Assembly (NCBI GenBank): GCA_020639075.1
Contig: JACKHI010000001.1
Location: 5,084,001 to 5,148,000 of the forward strand
Source of the DNA: Phycisphaerales bacterium
GTDB taxonomy: Bacteria > Planctomycetota > Phycisphaerae > UBA1845 > UTPLA1
Direction of reading: 5' to 3'
DNA: 64,000 nt
Positions 61,281 through 64,000 of this stretch are shown here, piece after piece. Both the position numbers and the translations under genes were made by a program. The first letter of the stretch is position 1, and every line of letters begins with the position of its first letter. The notes beneath the pieces were generated by a model, which saw nothing but the letters and a program-made list of their open reading frames with translations, did not search any database and was not told where the DNA came from.

Positions 61281-62258
61281 ATGGCGGAGCAACCGACAGC
61301 GCGTGCTGCATCCGGGCGGTTGGATGTGACGGTGCAGGAAGCGAGTTTCGTGGCGGGCAGTGTTTCGCCGGTCGCGATTGTGCTTCGGAATCCCTTCGAC
61401 GTTCCGGTGGAGATTGTCCAGATTCAGGGGCCGCGATCTCATCATATTTACGAGACTGACCGACAGAAGGCGAAGCGCAATGCGGAAGCGGGGCGGGAAT
61501 CGCCGACGGAATCGCCGTCGAAGGCCGGCCTCTTTGCACGATTGGCGGCGCGTTCGCTGGGGCAGATCCTCGTGTCGCAGGTCCTCCCGGTGCCAATCTT
61601 CACGAAAGAGCCGACGGGCAGAGAGTTCAACATCACTGCGGAGCCCGGATCCAATGTGACGATCGACCGGGATTTGTCGGGCTTCATGGATGTCAATGTA
61701 TCGGCGAAGGACAACGCCACAGTTACCTTCATGCGGAAGCCGGCCGAGCAACCGGCGGCCGAGGAGGATGCACCGACCGCCGTCGTCATTCAGCCGCATT
61801 GCGAAGTTGTTGCATACTTTGAGATTTCAACAACGGGCTGGTTGTTCTTTACGCCGACGCGGCAGCCGTTGAGCACGCAAGTGACGTTTCGCGTTGACGG
61901 CGAGGAGCGAACGCAGGTCGTTGAATCGGAATTCGAAGTGAAGCCGCCGCTGGGTTCGATGGTGATCGGTGCGATCGTTGGCGGCTTCCTCGGAAGCCTG
62001 GCCAGGATTCTCAATTCGCAGGCCGATCACGCGAGCTTGCAGAACAGCATCGTTGCAGTCGGGGCGGCGATCATCATGAGTCTGATCGGCGTCATAGCAT
62101 TGTCGAGAAAGACGGGCAGTCAGGGGTTCATCACTGTCGAGGATTTCTTTGGCGGGTTCGTCCTCGGCTCGTTGATCGGCTACGGTGGTGCGGAGTATTT
62201 TGATAGTGCCGTCGTTCAAGGATCGGGTGGTGCTGCCGCGTCGCAGCCGGCTGGATAG
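61281..62258 (+). CDS. Membrane protein with large soluble N-terminal domain, unknown function
   Basis: The ATG at 61281 has GGGAGG upstream (325 residues). A longer start at 61197 would add 28 residues with a weak hydrophobic stretch. The N-terminal 215 residues form a beta-rich region (GRLDVTVQEASFVAGSVSP, NPFDVPVEIVQIQGP, REFNITAEPGSNVTIDRDL, WLFFTPTRQPLSTQVTFRV). Three helices follow: MVIGAIVGGFLGSLARIL, IVAVGAAIIMSLIGVIAL and FFGGFVLGSLIGYGGAEYF. The tail is Gly/Ala-rich. Glycine packing in the helices suggests tight association. No family is recognised. It is divergent from the truncated NTPase. Confidence 0.68.
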   Translation: MAEQPTARAASGRLDVTVQEASFVAGSVSPVAIVLRNPFDVPVEIVQIQGPRSHHIYETDRQKAKRNAEAGRESPTESPSKAGLFARLAARSLGQILVSQVLPVPIFTKEPTGREFNITAEPGSNVTIDRDLSGFMDVNVSAKDNATVTFMRKPAEQPAAEEDAPTAVVIQPHCEVVAYFEISTTGWLFFTPTRQPLSTQVTFRVDGEERTQVVESEFEVKPPLGSMVIGAIVGGFLGSLARILNSQADHASLQNSIVAVGAAIIMSLIGVIALSRKTGSQGFITVEDFFGGFVLGSLIGYGGAEYFDSAVVQGSGGAAASQPAG

Positions 62259-62509
62259 TCGGCGGGCCCTGCGCCGTGTGCCGTCGACATCGCCTCGATC
62301 GATGCGGCGAAATGCACGTCGGCGAAGTGATTCAAGAAGAGGTTCATCACGGACAATTGGAATGACTCGGTGCTCAAGACCGACAGATGTGTCCACCCAT
62401 CGTCCCGTGGGGATTACATGAGAGTAGCCACCCGTTTTTTGCGCGGGTTTGGCGGCCGTTTTTCCGGCCCCGTCCCAGCGTGACAGGATAAGCCTGTTGC
62501 GCTGATTCG

Positions 62510-62640
62510 CGCCGTACCTACGGCACGGCAATGGTGATAACCAATTAGCAATCCCAGCCTTGAATGGCTGGGCTATTCTCAGCGCGTCCCTATCGGGACG
62601 CGGTACTCGCGCTACCGCGGATGCTAATAGAATTTCACGA
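62510..62640. repeat. Cluster of small palindromes in a 692-bp gap
   Basis: GCCGT/ACGGC, CCCAGCC/GGCTGGG (62553-62572, loop TTGAAT) and GCGTCCC/GGGACGC (62584-62601, loop TATC) follow each other within 90 bases. The block resembles a dispersed REP-like unit. No gene was seen elsewhere in 62259-62950, apart from an AAGGA-type ribosome site for the next gene. Confidence 0.6.
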
Positions 62641-62950
62641 TATTCCGTGATGCCCCCCAAGATGCCAGCGGTCGGCTCTGCTCTATTCGGTTGCCGAAGG
62701 AATCCTCATCGCATTCGGCTTTGAGCCGCAGCTGCAGAGTTCGGTTCGATCTCCGTATTTCGTGCGGGATAACCCGGGCCGCCCCGAAATGGCGAGCCAC
62801 TTTCATTATCAATTTTGTTTGCGTTAAAATGCGCTTTGCGACTGCGGCTCGGGGTAGCCGGTATCCGGTCGGCCACTTGGCGGCGAATCCGGCTCCGAGT
62901 TGCGGTCATCCAATTTCGCACGGGCTTGTTCACGCCAAGGACGACGAACC

Positions 62951-64000
62951 ATGATGCACTTCGACGCTCGAAAATCGGGTCGATCTCTTCCGCGCACTGG
63001 GTTACTGACCGCGGCCGTGGCGCTGGGCGCGGCGGCGTTTGCCAACGCACCCGTACAGGCGCAGGTCGCGTGTTGCTTTGACGACGGAAGCTGCATGGAA
63101 ATCAACGACACCGACTGCATGGACCAGGGCGGCGCTCCGGGCGTGATGGGCTCGACCTGCGCGATGAGCGTTTGCTGCACGTCGATGGCCTTCGGTACGC
63201 TCGACATCTCGGACCCGATCTTCAATCGCGTTGCCGGATCCGGCGTGAACCTGAACTGCAACCTGGGCCTATCGCTTTCCGGGATTGGGACGGCGGTTCG
63301 TTACGAGGCCATTCCGATACACTCGCCGGCTGGCGGCGTGCTTTCGGCGGAAATTCAGACGGAAGGCACGACGATCGGCGACACGACAATGGCACTCTAC
63401 TGCGATCCGTTCGATCCGAGCGCCCCGACGATGCACATCGTCAGTTTCGATGATGACGATGGACCAGGCGTGCTAAGTGCGTTCTATCCCGTCGATGCCA
63501 TCGCGCTGAATGCGGACACGCGGTACTGGTTGGTGGTCTCGACTTACGGCAATGGCGTGTTCGGCGACTTTGCGCTATGCCTCGGAGGCGGGTATTCGGT
63601 GATCGGGGATGCGGACCACGACGGCATTCTCGATGACGTCGATCTCTGTTTCGGTGATCAATCGTCCGGCGATGCCGATGGCGACGGCGTTTGCGACGAC
63701 GTCGACCAATGCGATAGCGATGCGAACAAGAGCGATCCGGGTGTGTGCGGTTGCGGTGTTTCGGACGCCGACAGTGACGGCGATTCGGTCCCCGATTGTA
63801 TTGACGGCTGCCCGAATGACCCGAACAAGCTCGAACCCGGCGCGTGCGGATGCGGGGCACCAGACGACGACAGCGACGGCGATGGTGTGGCCAACTGCGT
63901 TGACGGTTGTCCCGATGATGCCGGCAAACTCGAGCCGGGCCTCTGCGGCTGTGGACAACCCGACCAGGATTCAGACGGCGACGGATGGCTCGACTGCTTC
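62951..64000 (+). CDS. Secreted Cys-rich protein with thrombospondin type 3-like repeats (partial)
   Basis: 350 codons run off the right edge without a stop. The signal peptide (LLTAAVALGAAAFANAPVQA) is followed by one Cys module (VACCFDDGSCMEINDTDCMD), as in the protein at 18219, then a beta domain (residues 75-215). From about residue 218 come calcium-binding D-rich repeats of thrombospondin type 3 form: DADHDGILDDVDLC, DADGDGVCDDVDQC, DADSDGDSVPDCIDGCPND, DDSDGDGVANCVDGCPDD, each ending in a Cys-Gly-Cys linker such as GVCGCG or GACGCG. A cell-surface or matrix protein is likely. It would continue past the window. Confidence 0.85.
   Translation, partial: MMHFDARKSGRSLPRTGLLTAAVALGAAAFANAPVQAQVACCFDDGSCMEINDTDCMDQGGAPGVMGSTCAMSVCCTSMAFGTLDISDPIFNRVAGSGVNLNCNLGLSLSGIGTAVRYEAIPIHSPAGGVLSAEIQTEGTTIGDTTMALYCDPFDPSAPTMHIVSFDDDDGPGVLSAFYPVDAIALNADTRYWLVVSTYGNGVFGDFALCLGGGYSVIGDADHDGILDDVDLCFGDQSSGDADGDGVCDDVDQCDSDANKSDPGVCGCGVSDADSDGDSVPDCIDGCPNDPNKLEPGACGCGAPDDDSDGDGVANCVDGCPDDAGKLEPGLCGCGQPDQDSDGDGWLDCF

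Noticed and set aside
62259..62950. tRNA or small RNA gene suggested by several stems
   Set aside because: The stems do not combine into a cloverleaf and no TTCGAA-type loop with matching acceptor stem was found.

Overview
The window looks like a high-GC chromosome segment of a planctomycete, probably a Phycisphaerae-type lineage. This is inferred from four things seen together: PEP-CTERM secreted proteins, a FADGHA-type pseudopilin, very large cysteine-rich secreted proteins with dockerin-like D-rich segments, and tandem uvrA genes in a fused arrangement. No rRNA, tRNA or CRISPR array was found. Both ends cut through a gene: addB at the left edge and a thrombospondin-3-repeat secreted protein at the right edge.

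Layout. 1-3310 is most of an AddB helicase-nuclease on the minus strand. 3471-6148 is a two-gene glycan operon (a MraY/WecA-type phosphoglycosyltransferase and a GT4 glycosyltransferase). 6231-10086, all minus strand, holds a glycogen debranching enzyme, an ATP-grasp protein, a small HNH nuclease and a zinc-ribbon membrane protein. 10342-13923 is SMC. 14079-16097 is an accessory patch: a REP-associated tyrosine transposase (RAYT) and two small unknown genes separated by arrays of a 17-bp repeat. It ends in a truncated copy of a PEP-CTERM gene whose intact copy lies 6.4 kb downstream (22601-23311). Between the two copies sit secreted and surface genes (pseudopilin, zinc-ribbon protein, Cys-rich protein, PEP-CTERM protein). 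23513-30778 holds a ClC channel with CBS and TrkA-C domains, then a GH130-like enzyme, a CBM9-like protein, an SSS transporter and an amidase lipoprotein. 31137-34654 holds an HNH nuclease, lipoproteins and an unknown protein.

34875-40295 is a plus-strand cluster: a HemW-like radical SAM protein, a chorismate-lyase-like protein, a flavoprotein with the WxWxIP halogenase motif, and a DUF3311-like small protein overlapping an SSS transporter. 40436-47779 holds two genes that together encode two complete UvrA proteins, but the boundary between the genes falls in the middle of the first UvrA. 48372-50246 is a nucleoside salvage pair (thymidine kinase and CNT transporter). 50699-54260 encodes NuoE and NuoF with a polytopic GT-C-like protein between them.

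55609-61033 reads as a less GC-rich accessory island. It contains a membrane-anchored STAND-type NTPase with about fifteen 28-residue leucine-rich repeats (a bacterial NLR-like protein), a lipoprotein, and the truncated start of another P-loop NTPase.

Two non-coding signals run through the right half. One is a family of hairpins that share a GGGTGCC flank and a CTCAA-type loop but have different stems. The other is a 211-bp MITE-like element with 18-bp inverted ends and 9-bp target repeats, inserted in the loop of one of those hairpins. The best candidates for undescribed biology are the NLR-like protein, the split and fused tandem UvrA with its duplicated C-terminal module, the RAYT repeat cassettes, and the GGGTGCC hairpins.
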